Notes under the pieces: generated by a model | The model's database searches: none | What the model was told of the DNA's origin: nothing | What the model saw: the letters and a program-made list of their open reading frames with translations, nothing else | From: Anaerolineales bacterium | Lineage (GTDB): Bacteria; Chloroflexota; Anaerolineae; Anaerolineales; Villigracilaceae | Direction of reading: 5' to 3' | Assembly (NCBI GenBank): GCA_030583885.1 | Contig: CP129480.1 | Coordinates: 2,668,714 to 2,732,713 of the forward strand | Length of the DNA: 64,000 bases | Made by a program: the position numbers and the translations under genes | Shown: positions 35,293 to 43,412 of the stretch, piece after piece | Position numbering within the stretch: the stretch's first letter is position 1 | How the letters are laid out: every line of letters starts with the position of its first letter

Positions 35293-36816
35293 TTAGAACA
35301 GAGCCACGACGGCTTTGTTGATGATTTCCAAAATCCACGCGGGCCACAGTCCGATGACAAGCATCAGGATCATGAGTGGAACAATCACAAAAAGCTCGCG
35401 CGTGTTGATCTCGGTCAGTTTGTGTTCGCCGTGCGCCCAGTGTTCGTTCATGGGTCCATGCAGGACGTTCTTGATCCCCTTGAGAATATACGCGCCGGTA
35501 AAAAGCAGGCCGAGCATGGCGATGACAGTGTAAATGGTCAGCACAGGGTAGGACCCCCGCACCACCATGAACTCGGAGACGAAGCCGTTGAGTCCGGGCA
35601 GCCCCAATGACGCCATTGACGTAAAGATCAGGATGCCGCCGTAGATGGGAACAAGCGGGAACAAACCGCCAAATTTACCAAGATCGCGGGTGTGCGTTCG
35701 TTCGTAGATAACGCCGACCAGGAAGAACATCCCCGCCGCCGACAAGCCGTGGTTGAACATCTGCAGGACCGCGCCGCTCATGGCAATGTGCGCATCCACT
35801 GTGCCGGATGCCAGACCTGCCGCGGCGATGCCGAGCACCACAAATCCCATGTGGTTTACAGACGAGTATGCGACCAGACGCTTGAAGTCCGTCTGGCCGT
35901 AGGAGCCGAACGCACCAAAAACGATTGCCGCAACCGCAAGGAATGCCAGCGCGCCGGCAAAGATCTTCGCTTCAAGCGGATAGAGCGGAAGCACAAGGCG
36001 GATGAAACCATACGCGCCAAGTTTTAGCAGAACGCCAGCCAGAATCATCGAGCCGGCCGTGGGAGCTTCGGTATGCGCATCAGGCAGCCAGGTATGGAAG
36101 GGCCACAACGGGACTTTGACCGCGAAGGCGATCACGAACGCCCAGAAGGCGATGGTCTTGACCGTATGTACCGACATGCCGAGCAGAACAGAATCCGCTG
36201 TCAGCGAATTCCACTGCTGATATAACGAGACCAGGTCATAGGTCCCGAAAAGAACACCGAGCATCTGCACAGCGAGCAGCAGACCGAGCGATCCACCCAT
36301 GGTGTAGATCATGAACTTGAGCGAAGCATAATCCCGATTGGCGCTGCCCCACTGGTTGATGAGGAAGTACATCGGTACAAGGCCGATCTCCCAGAAGACG
36401 AAGAAGATCAGCAGGTCGAGCGACATGAACACACCGAGCATTCCTGTTTCGAGGAACAGGAAGAGCATCATGTACGGCTTGACGCGGTCGGTGATGCTAA
36501 ACGAGGCGAGGATGGAGAGCGGTGTAAGCAGGGTGGTGAGCAAGACCATCGAGAGTGAGATGCCGTCCACACCGAGGTGGAAGGACGAGTTGATGGCTTC
36601 GTACCACACGTATTTTTCCACGAATTGGAAGCCCGCTGCATTTGGGTTGAAGTTTGTCCACGCCACGAGCGTGAGAACGAAGGGAATCAGGCTGGCGGAA
36701 AACGCGAACCAGCGCAGGAGTTTCGTCTCGCCGCCCGGCAGGAAAAGCATGATCAATGCCGCAATCACCGGCACGAAAAGGATCAGGCTAAGGAGATGAG
36801 TGTTGAGAAATTCCAT
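35293..36816 (-). CDS. nuoM: NADH-quinone oxidoreductase subunit M, canonical copy
   Basis: This is a 507-residue antiporter-like subunit with about 14 helices. Both key residues are present: Glu143 in FVFWEIGLVPMYFL and Lys234 in FAVKVPLWPFHTWLPDAH, at the same numbers as in the Escherichia coli protein. It lies between nuoL and the divergent nuoM, with 9-10 base gaps. Two NuoM subunits in one cluster recall the described '2M' complex I types, in which the membrane arm is longer. Confidence 0.95.
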   Translation of the reverse strand: MEFLNTHLLSLILFVPVIAALIMLFLPGGETKLLRWFAFSASLIPFVLTLVAWTNFNPNAAGFQFVEKYVWYEAINSSFHLGVDGISLSMVLLTTLLTPLSILASFSITDRVKPYMMLFLFLETGMLGVFMSLDLLIFFVFWEIGLVPMYFLINQWGSANRDYASLKFMIYTMGGSLGLLLAVQMLGVLFGTYDLVSLYQQWNSLTADSVLLGMSVHTVKTIAFWAFVIAFAVKVPLWPFHTWLPDAHTEAPTAGSMILAGVLLKLGAYGFIRLVLPLYPLEAKIFAGALAFLAVAAIVFGAFGSYGQTDFKRLVAYSSVNHMGFVVLGIAAAGLASGTVDAHIAMSGAVLQMFNHGLSAAGMFFLVGVIYERTHTRDLGKFGGLFPLVPIYGGILIFTSMASLGLPGLNGFVSEFMVVRGSYPVLTIYTVIAMLGLLFTGAYILKGIKNVLHGPMNEHWAHGEHKLTEINTRELFVIVPLMILMLVIGLWPAWILEIINKAVVALF

Positions 36817-36825
36817 CTTGTGCTC

Positions 36826-38985
36826 CTATGCCAGTAAAAGGAAGTAAAGCAGTCCGCCCACAACGATCAGGACAAACAGCGAAAGGATGAGATACTGCTG
36901 GATGCGACCCGTTTGAATGGGACGCAGGTTCTTGCCAACCCACCAGGTGGCATCGGCGGAACCGTCGCCGAAGAAGCGGTTGATGACCGGCACATCGAAG
37001 TAGTTGCGGATCGCGCCTCCGATTCCGCCGGTAGTTGGTCCAAAAATATGGAGGAGGCCGTCGATCAAGCCTTGATCCATCCACTTCGAGACAAGGACTT
37101 CCGAAATCCAGGCAGACGGTTTGACGAACAGGAAGTCGTACAGTTCATCGAAGTACCACTTGTTCTTGAGGACGGGGATTTGCAATTTGTCCTCTTTGGA
37201 TGATTTGACATTGCGATAGGCAAAGTAACCAGCCGTCAAACCACCAAGCGCGACGACGATGGAAGTCAGTAATGGAATCCAACTGAATTCGGGAGCCTTC
37301 GGCACTTCTGCCAGCGTATGCCCGACGAAATCATGGAACCAGTTCGGGAAAAGCCCGCCGATCAGCGGAAACTTCTCAGGGATGCCGACCCAGCCGTAAC
37401 CGATGGCAAAGACCGAAAGCACAACGAGCGGGGTAGTCATCGTCCAGGGAGTCTCTTGTGCGTGTTCCGCTTCTTTTGTACGGGGCTCTCCAAGGAAGGT
37501 CAATGTGATCTGGCGCATGGTGTAGAACGCGGTCAGGAAGGCGGCAAGGGCGAGCGTGCCGAAAACGAGATAGTGATTGTGATACCACGCATCCGCGAGG
37601 ATTTCATCCTTCGACCAGAAACCAGCCGTCACGAGCGGGAAGCCTGAGAGCGCAAAACCACCAATCAGGAACGTCCAGAATGTGATGGGCATCTTCTTGC
37701 GCAAACCGCCCATGTTAAACATATCCTGCGGGTCTACTTTGTGATTGCCCGTATGCAGGACGCCGTGCTCCATGCCGTGAATGACGGAACCGGAACCAAG
37801 GAAGAGCAAAGCCTTGAAGAAGGCATGGGTGATGAGGTGGAACGCGGCGGCAACATACGCGCCAATACCAAGCGCGGCGATCATGAAGCCGAGCTGGGAA
37901 ATGGTCGAGTACGCCAGCACGCGCTTGATGTCATTTTGAGCGACGGCAATCGTTGCGGCGAAGATGGCGGTGAAAGTTCCGATGAAGGCGACCACCATCA
38001 TTTCGGGCGGCAAGCCGTGACCATCATAGCCGGCTGTAAGCAGCGGGAACATGCGAATGACCGCATACACGCCCGCAGACACCATCGTGGCCGCATGGAT
38101 CATCGCGCTGACAGGCGTCGGACCTTCCATCGCATCGGGAAGCCAGACGTGCAGGGGCCACTGCGCGGATTTGCCGATCGTCCCGATGAAGAGCAGGATG
38201 GCGATCAAGCCGGCCGCGGAAAGACCAAACACACCCGTTGGAACCGAGGCGAGCGTGTGCAAGATCGTATCGGTAAATATCTCGCGGAAGGAAAGTGTCC
38301 CCGTCACGCTGTACAAGAAGGCAATACCCAATAACATGAACACATCGCCGATGCGGGTGGTCATGAAGGCTTTGATGGCAGCATTACGCGCAGATTCTTT
38401 TCCGTACCAGAAACCGATCAGCAGGTAGGAGCACAAGCCCATGATCTCCCAGCCGACGAACATGGTCAGCAGGTTGTCGGAGATCACCAGTACGTACATG
38501 CCAAAGGCGAACAAGCCAAGGAAGGCGAAGAAACGCGAATACATCGGCTCGACGGATGGAACAGTGTGCTTGTGTCCATGTTCGTCGGTGACCGTTGCGC
38601 CGTGCGGCGGCAGACCTGCGCGGTCATGGTCGCCTAGCGGCTGACCGTAGTTTTGATAGCCAACACTGTACAGGAAGATCATAAAGATGGTGATGGATAC
38701 AAAAAACAGTACCGCTGCGCCTAGCGGGTCGATCAACACGCCGATCTTCAGCCAGGTGGTACCCGTTGGAAGCCAGTTGATCGAAGATGCGAACGGATGC
38801 TCGCCTAAATGCTCCGTACCAATCGCGCGAAAGAATACGATCATGCTTACAAGCCATGAAAGTGCGGCCGCCCCCACGCCAAGGGTGTGGCTGAGCGCCC
38901 TGCTTTTATTCGTGAACAACACGATCAAAAAGAACGCCAGCACGGGAGGGAGCGGGATAAGCCAGATCAATGTCTCAGTCGTCAT
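36826..38985 (-). CDS. nuoL: NADH-quinone oxidoreductase subunit L
   Basis: This is a 719-residue distal antiporter-like subunit, longer than the usual 610-650. Core motifs are FVGWEIMGLCSYLLIGFW and GKSAQWPLHVWLPDAMEGPTP with its lysine. A hydrophilic insertion of about 30 residues rich in His, Gly and Pro (about 115-145, with TDEHGHKHTVPS) precedes the core. The C-terminal 150 residues hold the lateral helix and a last membrane segment. It is co-transcribed with nuoK 6 bases upstream and nuoM downstream. Confidence 0.95.
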   Translation of the reverse strand: MTTETLIWLIPLPPVLAFFLIVLFTNKSRALSHTLGVGAAALSWLVSMIVFFRAIGTEHLGEHPFASSINWLPTGTTWLKIGVLIDPLGAAVLFFVSITIFMIFLYSVGYQNYGQPLGDHDRAGLPPHGATVTDEHGHKHTVPSVEPMYSRFFAFLGLFAFGMYVLVISDNLLTMFVGWEIMGLCSYLLIGFWYGKESARNAAIKAFMTTRIGDVFMLLGIAFLYSVTGTLSFREIFTDTILHTLASVPTGVFGLSAAGLIAILLFIGTIGKSAQWPLHVWLPDAMEGPTPVSAMIHAATMVSAGVYAVIRMFPLLTAGYDGHGLPPEMMVVAFIGTFTAIFAATIAVAQNDIKRVLAYSTISQLGFMIAALGIGAYVAAAFHLITHAFFKALLFLGSGSVIHGMEHGVLHTGNHKVDPQDMFNMGGLRKKMPITFWTFLIGGFALSGFPLVTAGFWSKDEILADAWYHNHYLVFGTLALAAFLTAFYTMRQITLTFLGEPRTKEAEHAQETPWTMTTPLVVLSVFAIGYGWVGIPEKFPLIGGLFPNWFHDFVGHTLAEVPKAPEFSWIPLLTSIVVALGGLTAGYFAYRNVKSSKEDKLQIPVLKNKWYFDELYDFLFVKPSAWISEVLVSKWMDQGLIDGLLHIFGPTTGGIGGAIRNYFDVPVINRFFGDGSADATWWVGKNLRPIQTGRIQQYLILSLFVLIVVGGLLYFLLLA

Positions 38986-38991
38986 AAGTCC

Positions 38992-39300
38992 CTACCACTT
39001 CATCAAATCGAGTTCGTCTGCAACAACCGTATTGCGGCGGCGGTATACAGAAATGACCAAAGCCAGGCCCACGGCAACTTCAGCGGCAGCGACCGCAAAG
39101 ACAATGACGGCGAACACCTGTCCGGACATCGAAGTTACATCGCCATAGCGCCAGAAGGACACCAGGTTGATGTTCACTGCGTTGAGCATGAGCTCCACGC
39201 CAAGCAGGATCGCAACCGCATTCCTGCGTACCAGCACGCCGAACAAACCGATGCTGAACAACGCCGCCGCAAGAATGAGATACCAGGAAAGAGGGATCAT
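38992..39300 (-). CDS. nuoK: NADH-quinone oxidoreductase subunit K
   Basis: This is a 102-residue, three-helix subunit of the membrane arm. The conserved glutamates are visible in LLGVELMLNAVNINLV (helix 2) and AAAEVAVGLAL (helix 3). The length is normal. It lies between nuoJ (11 bases) and nuoL (6 bases). Confidence 0.95.
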   Translation of the reverse strand: MIPLSWYLILAAALFSIGLFGVLVRRNAVAILLGVELMLNAVNINLVSFWRYGDVTSMSGQVFAVIVFAVAAAEVAVGLALVISVYRRRNTVVADELDLMKW

Positions 39301-39311
39301 CTGCGCTGCTC

Positions 39312-39821
39312 CTATTTCTTATTGAACGCGATATACACTGCGCCCACCAGTGCCGCCAATAGAAGGACGGATGCCACTTCAAACGGCAGGACGTAGGCAT
39401 TCGGCGAAACCAGCGCTTCACCCAGCTCTCCGACCGCATCAAAACCGGACGGGATGGCGGATGCCGCCTTCGAGAAGCCGCTCCAACCCTGAAGCAGGAA
39501 CGCCAGCCCCGCAAACGTCAACACCGCCAACAGCGCACCCGCCCACCAGTTTTTGTTCATCTGGGGAGTGTTGTCGCGCAAATCCTTGCGGGTGAGCATG
39601 ACCGCAAAGATGAAGAGAATGGCAATTGCACCGATGTACACTGTCACCTGCACCACAGCGATAAATCCGGCATTCAACAGGGCATATATCACCGCTACGC
39701 CGAACAGCGTGGACACCAGCCATAACGCCGCGTGGATCAAGTTACGCGTCGTCACCACCATCAGCCCGGAGCCGAGGGTGAAGCCAGCCGTTATGAGAAA
39801 AATGATTTGTTCACCAGTCAT
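39312..39821 (-). CDS. nuoJ: NADH-quinone oxidoreductase subunit J
   Basis: This is a 169-residue, five-helix subunit. The motif VVQVTVYIGAIAILFIFAVMLT, including the helix 3 region that carries the pi-bulge in known structures, is conserved. The C-terminal PFEVASVLLLAALVGAVYIA matches the last helix. It directly follows nuoH, where nuoI would normally sit between them; nuoI is missing. Confidence 0.95.
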   Translation of the reverse strand: MTGEQIIFLITAGFTLGSGLMVVTTRNLIHAALWLVSTLFGVAVIYALLNAGFIAVVQVTVYIGAIAILFIFAVMLTRKDLRDNTPQMNKNWWAGALLAVLTFAGLAFLLQGWSGFSKAASAIPSGFDAVGELGEALVSPNAYVLPFEVASVLLLAALVGAVYIAFNKK

Positions 39822-39836
39822 GGCACATCATCCCAA

Positions 39837-41030
39837 TTAATGCGGGACCTCCGTTACTTTTTTGAAGCCTTCCAAACGCACACGCTCCCTGCGGGCGACA
39901 GCACGGGCGATCTCCAGCGCGATCCAGCCGGTCGCGACATTCGCAAGGAACATGCCGAGCATGAAGAGCCAGGCCGGGGCGTTGGCAAGAAGCGCGTTCA
40001 TCAGGGCAGTCACCAGCACCAGCGCAAAGGAAAGCGGCGTCAGGAATTTCCAGTTGAAGGCGAGCATCTGGTCGATACGGATGCGCATCATTGAATAACG
40101 GACCCACATGATTACCCAATAGCCAATCATCGCCTTGATGACCAGGATCAGGATCGCGAGGAACGGGCTGACCTGCTCCAAACCGAAGAAGCGGTAACCG
40201 CCAAAGAACAGGATCGCCCAAAAACCTCCAAATGTGAAAGCGTGTAACAACTCGCCCGCAAAAAACATGCCAAACTTCATGCCCGAATATTCGATGTTGA
40301 AACCAGCCACCAATTCAGATTCCCCCTCAGCGAGATCGAAGGGAGCGCGTCCCAACTCTGCAATTGCAGCGATCATAAAGATGACTGCACCCAGCGGTGA
40401 AAGGAAAAAGTACCAGGTGTTCTGCGACTGGATGATGGTATTCATGCTCATCGACCCTGCGAGAATGACGGGTATCAACAGCATGGTCAGCATTGGGATT
40501 TCAAAAGAGATCATCACCGCCACCTGGCGGAAGCCGCCGATCATGGCAAACTTGTTGTTCGATGACCAGCCCGCCATGATTATGGAGAGCGTGCCGATCG
40601 CACCCGCAGCGATCAGGAACAGCACGCCGACATTCAGATCGACGCCGAGCATGACGGGCGCCAGTGGCACCACCGCCCACAGAATCAAGACAGACATCAT
40701 CGAAAGGATGGGCGCAAGGTTATAGACCACTTTGTCCGCACCGGCGGGGGTTGTATCCTCCTTGATGATCAGCTTGATGATGTCGGCGAACGGCTGGATC
40801 AAACCAAAGGGACCAAGCCGGTTGGGTCCCAGGCGGTCCTGGAAGCGGGCCACAACCTTGCGCTCGATCCAAACGAGGAAAATATCCAGCACCATCAACA
40901 CCATGATGAGCAGAAATACACCGAGGAAGACAACCAGCACATGGGCAAGAACGGCATCCATGCCCCAGCCCGTAAATATGCCTTCCAGCCAGGCCGCAGC
41001 AACTTTAAGAGGGTCATTCCAAAAATTCAT
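39837..41030 (-). CDS. nuoH: NADH-quinone oxidoreductase subunit H
   Basis: This 397-residue membrane subunit forms the quinone site with NuoB and NuoD. Motifs include VWIERKVVARFQDRLGPNRLGPFGLIQPFADIIKL, GSMSMNTIIQSQ, ELGRAPFDLAEGESELVAGFNIEYSG and the Arg-rich C-terminal region. It is slightly longer than average because of an amphipathic C-terminus (EIARAVARRERVRLEGF). A terminator-like hairpin separates it from nuoA upstream. Confidence 0.95.
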   Translation of the reverse strand: MNFWNDPLKVAAAWLEGIFTGWGMDAVLAHVLVVFLGVFLLIMVLMVLDIFLVWIERKVVARFQDRLGPNRLGPFGLIQPFADIIKLIIKEDTTPAGADKVVYNLAPILSMMSVLILWAVVPLAPVMLGVDLNVGVLFLIAAGAIGTLSIIMAGWSSNNKFAMIGGFRQVAVMISFEIPMLTMLLIPVILAGSMSMNTIIQSQNTWYFFLSPLGAVIFMIAAIAELGRAPFDLAEGESELVAGFNIEYSGMKFGMFFAGELLHAFTFGGFWAILFFGGYRFFGLEQVSPFLAILILVIKAMIGYWVIMWVRYSMMRIRIDQMLAFNWKFLTPLSFALVLVTALMNALLANAPAWLFMLGMFLANVATGWIALEIARAVARRERVRLEGFKKVTEVPH

Positions 41031-41048
41031 AATTCACTCCTGTTACAC

Positions 41049-41090
41049 AAAGAAAAGGCTGACGGGAAAAATCCGATCAGCCTTTTCTTT
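41049..41090 (-). terminator. Hairpin between nuoA and nuoH
   Basis: A perfect 14-bp stem (AAAGAAAAGGCTGA with TCAGCCTTTTCTTT) lies after nuoA and before nuoH on the minus strand. The T-rich 3' arm and following bases give it terminator character. NuoA transcripts may partly end here, leaving nuoH-N at lower or separate expression. Confidence 0.65.
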
Positions 41091-41104
41091 ATTTTAGACA
41101 AGAA

Positions 41105-41458
41105 CTACACCCATTCCAGCATCCCTTTGCGCCAGGTATATACCAGGCCGACAACAAGGATCGAAACAAAAATAATGCCTTCGACCACCGCGTACAACCC
41201 CAGCTGGCCGAGCTTTACAGCCCACGGAAAGAGGAAAACCGCCTCCACGTCGAAGACGAGGAAGACCAGGGCAAAAATGTAATACTGTGCTTTAAATTGA
41301 ACCCAGGCCTCCCCCACAGGTTCGATGCCGCACTCATACGTTGATTCTTTAATGGGGTTTGGTTTTTTGGGCCCCAAAATGAAGCCTGCCGCAATCGCGC
41401 CAATGGGAATGATCAACCCGACAACGATAAATAACGCCACATACAGCCACTCGTTCAT
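41105..41458 (-). CDS. nuoA: NADH-quinone oxidoreductase subunit A
   Basis: This is a 117-residue, three-helix subunit. The quinone-gate loop with its conserved Cys is visible in ESTYECGIEPVGEAWVQFKAQYYIFALVFLVFDVE. The length is normal. It opens the nuo cluster, but nuoB, C, D, E, F, G and I do not follow; nuoH comes next after a hairpin. Confidence 0.95.
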   Translation of the reverse strand: MNEWLYVALFIVVGLIIPIGAIAAGFILGPKKPNPIKESTYECGIEPVGEAWVQFKAQYYIFALVFLVFDVEAVFLFPWAVKLGQLGLYAVVEGIIFVSILVVGLVYTWRKGMLEWV

Positions 41459-41504
41459 TTACGTCACTCCATCGTGAGATTTAGTACACAATTGCGCGAA
41501 TTGT

Positions 41505-41534
41505 ACCATAGAGAACAAACATGCCTCTGTAAAG
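41505..41534 (-). promoter_or_regulatory. Possible promoter of the nuo cluster
   Basis: On the minus strand TTTACA, 17 bases, then TATGGT, followed by TACAAT overlapping the same zone. It lies about 50 bases before nuoA. Box quality is moderate, so this is tentative. Confidence 0.35.
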
Positions 41535-41546
41535 CATGTCAATTTT

Positions 41547-42368
41547 TTAGGTGATATTCGTCATATTTTTGAAATCACTTCTGTTTCCTCTTTTCCTCCT
41601 TTTACGGCTGAACAGGTACCTCACAATGTCATCCAAAAAAGGGAATCCGACGACGAGACCGAGCACGGAGCCAACCACGCCGGACGTGCGTACAAAATTG
41701 ACCGAGAAACCAAAGAAGTCCACCGCCTCGATCTCGACGATTTGGGCTGATACCGCCATACGGCTTTCCTTGCCGCTGACACGGTCGACAAACACAAGAT
41801 GGAGCCAGACCGTGCCGCGATACAGCCCGGTCTCCTGCGGGCGAATGCTCCAATAAAAGGTCACAGTCTGTCCCTGTTTCATCGGTTCGTAAATGGAACC
41901 CGCCGGCTTGACCTCCATGCCGGCCATGTCGATGCGCGCCTCGGCAGTGACAAAATGTGTTGCATACAAATTGGGGACCTCGAGCACTTCACCAACCACG
42001 ATATTGCCGCCGATGTGCGCAGTGGGCATGATATTTCCCAGGTCATCCACTTCAAGCGTCAGGCGGACAATATCCCCTTCGGCGCCTGCCTTCATCTTGA
42101 GCGGATATTCCAGCGTCAGGCGGCGGGTTTCAGGGATTTCCGGCTGTACCGGCACATTCGTCGGCAGTACAGGCTGTGTTGGCTGCGCAACGGAGGTGGG
42201 AGGGAGCGCCGTCACGACAGTCATTGTGGTTGGTTCCTCCATCGCAGGAGCTTCCTCTGCCACAGGAGAAGGAACCGCCGCCCACCCGCAGGCGGCGACC
42301 ACAAATACGACCGTCAATGCAAAAGCGGAAGGGAGAAAACGTCGGGGAGGAAACGGCCTGGCTGTCAC
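41547..42368 (-). CDS. Exported protein with C-terminal membrane anchor, unknown function
   Basis: This is a 273-residue protein. The N-terminal signal ends near VVAACGWAA, so it may be a lipoprotein or cleaved. A Pro/Thr/Val-rich linker (about 35-75) leads to a beta-sandwich-like domain (about 80-215), then a hydrophobic helix (SGVVGSVLGLVVGFPFLDDIV) and a very basic cytoplasmic tail (RKRRKRGNR). It looks like a surface protein facing outward with a tail inside. It overlaps the small upstream gene by ATGA. No family is recognised. Confidence 0.7.
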   Translation of the reverse strand: MTARPFPPRRFLPSAFALTVVFVVAACGWAAVPSPVAEEAPAMEEPTTMTVVTALPPTSVAQPTQPVLPTNVPVQPEIPETRRLTLEYPLKMKAGAEGDIVRLTLEVDDLGNIMPTAHIGGNIVVGEVLEVPNLYATHFVTAEARIDMAGMEVKPAGSIYEPMKQGQTVTFYWSIRPQETGLYRGTVWLHLVFVDRVSGKESRMAVSAQIVEIEAVDFFGFSVNFVRTSGVVGSVLGLVVGFPFLDDIVRYLFSRKRRKRGNRSDFKNMTNIT

Positions 42369-42565
42369 GATACAGGCTCAAGGTTCAGATTGAGCGCAGA
42401 CCGGACCTCAAAATAAAGAGAGGATGGCGTGGGCAGTTGCAGTTCGGCGGGGGGAATCGTCCGCTCGCGAGTCTCGCGCGGATTGGGAAAATATCCCCAG
42501 ACCAATAATGAAATGGAAAATAGAATGATGACAAGCCCGATGATAAGCCGAATTTTTCTGTTCAT
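42365..42565 (-). CDS. Small single-pass membrane protein
   Basis: This is a 66-residue protein with one N-terminal helix (IIGLVIILFSISLLVWGYF) and a short Pro-rich extracytoplasmic tail. It overlaps the start of the next gene by four bases (ATGA), so the two are co-translated and may interact. No family is recognised. Confidence 0.65.
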   Translation of the reverse strand: MNRKIRLIIGLVIILFSISLLVWGYFPNPRETRERTIPPAELQLPTPSSLYFEVRSALNLNLEPVS

Positions 42566-42596
42566 ATCAAATGCTCAAGCCGCCGTCCCCGGCGGC

Positions 42597-43352
42597 TTAC
42601 CGATCCACTTCTTCGACCTCGATATACCACTTGACGCGCGTGCCGACGCGGTCTCGCAACTGCCAGGCAATTGGTTTTTCCATTGTTTCAAACGCATGCT
42701 GGATTTCACGCACACGGCGTATCACAAGCGCACGCTCCTCATCTGCAAGCGGTAAACCGGCCTCGCCGACCAAGTCTTCCACACGCTGTAAATTAATGGA
42801 CGTGGTCTTGTACAAGCCCCAATCCTGGCTGCATAACCGGACGAGGATTTGCAGGTTGATCTTTTCGTTATCATCACGGCCGGTTTCGTTATTCAACAAA
42901 ATGGATGTAATATCAAGCAGGTCCTTGCGGTTGAGTTCCACGATCTGCGCCTTGGAAAGCAATAACTCCGCCAGCGGAATGGTGACAGGGTCGGCGGTCA
43001 GGCGCTCTTCAAGCGGAATCTTATGGCACATTTCAAAATCACCGATGAAGATGTCCATCTTCATGTCGGTTTTGTCATCAAAATAGATCTGGCGGGTTGC
43101 GCCGTTCAATACATTAAACTGCTTATCCGGACTGTATCCCACCTCGGGCATGAATGTCTCAAACTCACGGCGCTGTTTCCTGGCAACCACAAAATCGAGG
43201 TCGGCAAACTCGCGGGTAAACAGGGGGTGATTCGTTTTATTATGCGCCTGCACAGCCAAGCCGCCAATTGCGCGGATTTGGATATCCCTCGCATTCCCCG
43301 CTTCGATCAACCGATGCATTTCCGTCAATATCTCTTGCGATGTAAGCGCCAT
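42597..43352 (-). CDS. Nucleotidyltransferase-like protein
   Basis: This is a 251-residue soluble protein. IRAIGGLAVQAHN and FADLDFVVARKQR give the GG...DxD pattern of the nucleotidyltransferase fold (about residues 27-60), as in AbiEii-type or aminoglycoside nucleotidyltransferase-like proteins. A further acidic motif MKMDIFIGDF (about 100) could supply the third carboxylate. The C-terminal half is helical. No partner antitoxin gene is next to it, so a toxin role is not supported. It stands between two terminator-like hairpins. Confidence 0.65.
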   Translation of the reverse strand: MALTSQEILTEMHRLIEAGNARDIQIRAIGGLAVQAHNKTNHPLFTREFADLDFVVARKQRREFETFMPEVGYSPDKQFNVLNGATRQIYFDDKTDMKMDIFIGDFEMCHKIPLEERLTADPVTIPLAELLLSKAQIVELNRKDLLDITSILLNNETGRDDNEKINLQILVRLCSQDWGLYKTTSINLQRVEDLVGEAGLPLADEERALVIRRVREIQHAFETMEKPIAWQLRDRVGTRVKWYIEVEEVDR

Positions 43353-43369
43353 CCATTCACCTTGAAGTA

Positions 43370-43402
43370 GACCTGATAGGTTTCAAAGAAACCTATCAGG
43401 TC
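43370..43402 (-). terminator. Terminator after the APC permease
   Basis: A perfect 15-bp stem (GACCTGATAGGTTTC with GAAACCTATCAGGTC) and a 3-base loop, located just after the APC permease stop on the minus strand. T-tract quality is moderate. Confidence 0.8.
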
Positions 43403-43412
43403 TTTGCATTGA

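Noticed and set aside
42577..42598. GC-rich hairpin after the nucleotidyltransferase-like gene
   Set aside because: The 9-bp stem overlaps the stop codon and has no T-run, so it is not called a terminator.
42597..43352. Possible AbiE-type toxin-antitoxin system
   Set aside because: The protein has a nucleotidyltransferase fold, but no antitoxin-like gene lies next to it.
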